Origin: Chloracidobacterium validum
GTDB taxonomy: Bacteria; Acidobacteriota; Blastocatellia; Chloracidobacteriales; Chloracidobacteriaceae
NCBI RefSeq assembly: GCF_018304825.1
Contig: NZ_CP072648.1
Span: forward strand, 1,719,501-1,783,500
Length of the DNA: 64,000 nt
Direction: 5' to 3'
Shown here piece after piece: positions 62,349 to 64,000 of this stretch. Below the pieces are notes generated by a model, which saw only the letters and a program-made list of their open reading frames with translations, made no database searches and was not told the origin of the DNA. Each line of letters opens with the position of its first letter. Within the stretch, counting starts at the first letter, position 1. The translations under genes were made by a program, and so were the position numbers.

Positions 62349-64000
62349 CAGGGGTTCTCAGGAACGTGACTGTAAACGCGCAAGACTTGCCCATCGGTTT
62401 CAAAGGTGACAGCGCCATCCCGTCCGGTATGCCACTGCCCAGCGCGGGGCAGCACGCTGGCGTAACGATTCACGACTTCCACGTGGGGATGCCCAAACGG
62501 CGATTGTCGCGGGGCGCTAAACACGATGTGCGACGCCTGGGTAGCGGCGATAAAGTCCGCCGAACTCGAACTGCGGCTTCCGTGATGCGGCGCTTTGACC
62601 ACGTCACAGGCAAGTTGAGCGCCGCGCGTCACGAGTTGACGCTCACTGGCGGCTTCAATATCGCCAGTCAAAAGCAGTGACCGGCCACCATAATCCACAC
62701 GCAAAACCAAGGAATCATCGTTGGTTCCGGTCGGCGGCGCGCCGGCCGGTGGCCACAGAAACGTCAACTTTACGTCCCCAAGTCGCGCTTCCCGTCCGGC
62801 GTGAACGACTTGGCGCGGAATGCCATGCCGCTCAAGCCCTTGGATAAACCGCCGAAACACTGTGTCTTCAGGGCGCGCCACGCCGTGCCAGGCCTGACCA
62901 ATGGAGATGCTGTCGGCCAGTACGCCGAAACTGCCCACGTGATCGGCATCGGGATGGGTCGCCACGATGGCATCCAGCCGGGCAATTCCCCGCGCCCACA
63001 AGCACCGCGCCACCACCCGTTCGCCGAGGTCCACGACATCTTCCCGGAACGCATCCGGCCGTGGCGGGCCATAGTCCACCCGCCCACCACTGTCCACAAG
63101 CAAGGTTTCACCGGTCGGAAATTCCAGCAAGATGCAATCGCCTTGTCCCACATCAAGGAAGGTCACGCGCAACCAGCCGGGCAGTGGCGCGCGCCAGGCA
63201 CGTGGCGGGCTGACGGACAACCAACCAAACGCGATACACAACAAGATCCCAGCAACCATTGGCCTAACTTGGGGACGAACCGGGGGAGCAGCCAATGGAC
63301 GCCAGTGATGGAGTGACCGAACAACCAAAAAGCACCCAAACGCGAACCCAACATAAATGCCAACGCCCCAGCCTTCCCAATGCGGAATCCGCCAGCTTCC
63401 CCACTGACTCCCAACCTCAGCTACCCACACGACCCACTGGACGCTCGACGCAACCAGCCACTTGAACGGCGCTACGGCGAGCGGAAAGAGTCCGAGAACA
63501 AGGAAGTAGCCCAGTGTGGCGAGCAAGACCACCGTGAGGAGGAGTTCTGCCGCAAGTGTCGCCACGCCACCGCCCGGCGTGATGCGATTGAAATAGGACA
63601 GGTTGATTGGAAGGAGCAAAACCTGAATACAGGCGCTGGCCAGTAACAGCCCAAACACCCAGCGCACCCCGGTCTGGAGGTTCCATGCGCCCCGGCCGAC
63701 CCGTTCGAGCCGCCGCGCCCAGGGAGACTTGTCCAAGCGATAGGTGACCGGCTCGCGGCGCATCTGTTTTTGAAATTCGGATTCCTGCCAAAACAATGCT
63801 TCGGCAAAGCGGCGGACCACCCACGGTGCATGCGGGGGGTAGGGCGTGATGCGCGTTGGTCGCCATGCGCCAATCGCCCGCAGGCGGGCATACAGTGGCG
63901 CGGCAACCCCGACCAGCGCCAGGACCGCGCCAAACGTCAACTGAAAGCTAGGGGCAAAAAGATTCGACGGCTGCACAACAAGCAAGACGCAAGCGCAAGC
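62348..64000 (-). CDS. comEC: ComEC/Rec2-type DNA uptake channel, 5' end beyond the window
   Basis: The frame runs open to base 64000, giving the last 550 residues. The visible part starts in the competence domain (QPSNLFAPSFQLTFGAVLAL) with several membrane helices (LLLTVVLLATLGYFLVLGLF, LRVTFLDVGQGDCILLEFP begins the next part). A C-terminal metallo-beta-lactamase-like domain has ATHPDADHVGS and APHHGSRSSSS. ComEC moves single-stranded DNA across the inner membrane; the hydrolase domain may degrade the non-transported strand. The full gene would continue upstream. Confidence 0.92.
   Translation of the reverse strand, partial: ACACVLLVVQPSNLFAPSFQLTFGAVLALVGVAAPLYARLRAIGAWRPTRITPYPPHAPWVVRRFAEALFWQESEFQKQMRREPVTYRLDKSPWARRLERVGRGAWNLQTGVRWVFGLLLASACIQVLLLPINLSYFNRITPGGGVATLAAELLLTVVLLATLGYFLVLGLFPLAVAPFKWLVASSVQWVVWVAEVGSQWGSWRIPHWEGWGVGIYVGFAFGCFLVVRSLHHWRPLAAPPVRPQVRPMVAGILLCIAFGWLSVSPPRAWRAPLPGWLRVTFLDVGQGDCILLEFPTGETLLVDSGGRVDYGPPRPDAFREDVVDLGERVVARCLWARGIARLDAIVATHPDADHVGSFGVLADSISIGQAWHGVARPEDTVFRRFIQGLERHGIPRQVVHAGREARLGDVKLTFLWPPAGAPPTGTNDDSLVLRVDYGGRSLLLTGDIEAASERQLVTRGAQLACDVVKAPHHGSRSSSSADFIAATQASHIVFSAPRQSPFGHPHVEVVNRYASVLPRAGQWHTGRDGAVTFETDGQVLRVYSHVPENP

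Noticed and set aside
1-64000. Insertion sequences, phage genes or CRISPR arrays
   Set aside because: No transposase, integrase or Cas-like protein and no regularly spaced repeats were found; the repeats present are short and local.

Overview
The window is about 60% GC, densely coded and runs in alternating blocks on both strands. No rRNA, IS element, phage gene or CRISPR array was seen. A chlorophyllide-reductase iron protein of BchX type (33077-33961) points to a bacteriochlorophyll-making phototroph. Its neighbours include DUF4388/roadblock signalling genes, a multiheme cytochrome, an ATP synthase c subunit with a leader peptide, and PHA regulator/phasin genes. Together they fit a phototrophic acidobacterium such as Chloracidobacterium; this assignment is inferred from gene content, without a database search.

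Layout. 1-603 (-): class I fructose-bisphosphate aldolase, cut by the window edge. 816-9260 (+): response regulator, sbcD, sbcC, a small ORF, kdsD and a UDP-glucose dehydrogenase. 9348-12268 (-): universal stress protein, ferritin-like diiron protein and patatin. 12391-18582 (-): sucC behind five signalling genes (Cache/HAMP receptor without output, DUF4388 protein, roadblock protein, two-lobed DUF4388-like protein, DUF4388-roadblock fusion). 18766-21708 (-): a 980-residue zinc-ribbon polytopic membrane protein. 21815-24406 (+): hisZ, a PhaR-type regulator with two operator-like repeats in its promoter, and a phasin. 24562-26545 (-): ClpP-fold serine proteinase, SRPBCC protein and cold-shock protein. 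26818-32775 (-): a tight run dnaE N-half, NtrC-type regulator, atpI, atpB, atpE. 33077-33961 (-): bchX. 34429-39021 (+): zinc-ribbon protein, rnhB, a large TPR protein and a small membrane protein. 39067-47220 (-): octaheme cytochrome, degenerate M1 peptidase, ubiD, tRNA-Ala, rsmA, S1/P1 nuclease and a small protein. 47406-48164 (+): an SDR. 48257-51509 (-): VIT/vWA protein and a basic secreted protein. 51833-53109 (+): ECF sigma factor and a membrane partner with a TonB-C-like end. 53161-61085 (-): moaE, moaD, rsmE, BMP-type ABC transporter, DedA and two envelope proteins. 61272-61697 (+): CoA-binding protein. 61725-64000 (-): a secreted protein and comEC, cut by the edge.

Most notable: the DNA polymerase III alpha gene stops after about 765 polymerase residues and continues into 155 residues that look like the N-terminal half of an intein, starting with Cys and carrying a TxxH block-B motif. 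The next gene begins 17 bases later, so the C-terminal polymerase half must lie elsewhere. This matches the architecture of the cyanobacterial split DnaE intein, but the junction is four residues further downstream. Other points of interest are the output-less receptor/roadblock/DUF4388 module, an M1 peptidase that has lost all three zinc ligands, the paired palindromes at the PhaR promoter, and an ECF sigma gene with an ECF-like promoter before it.
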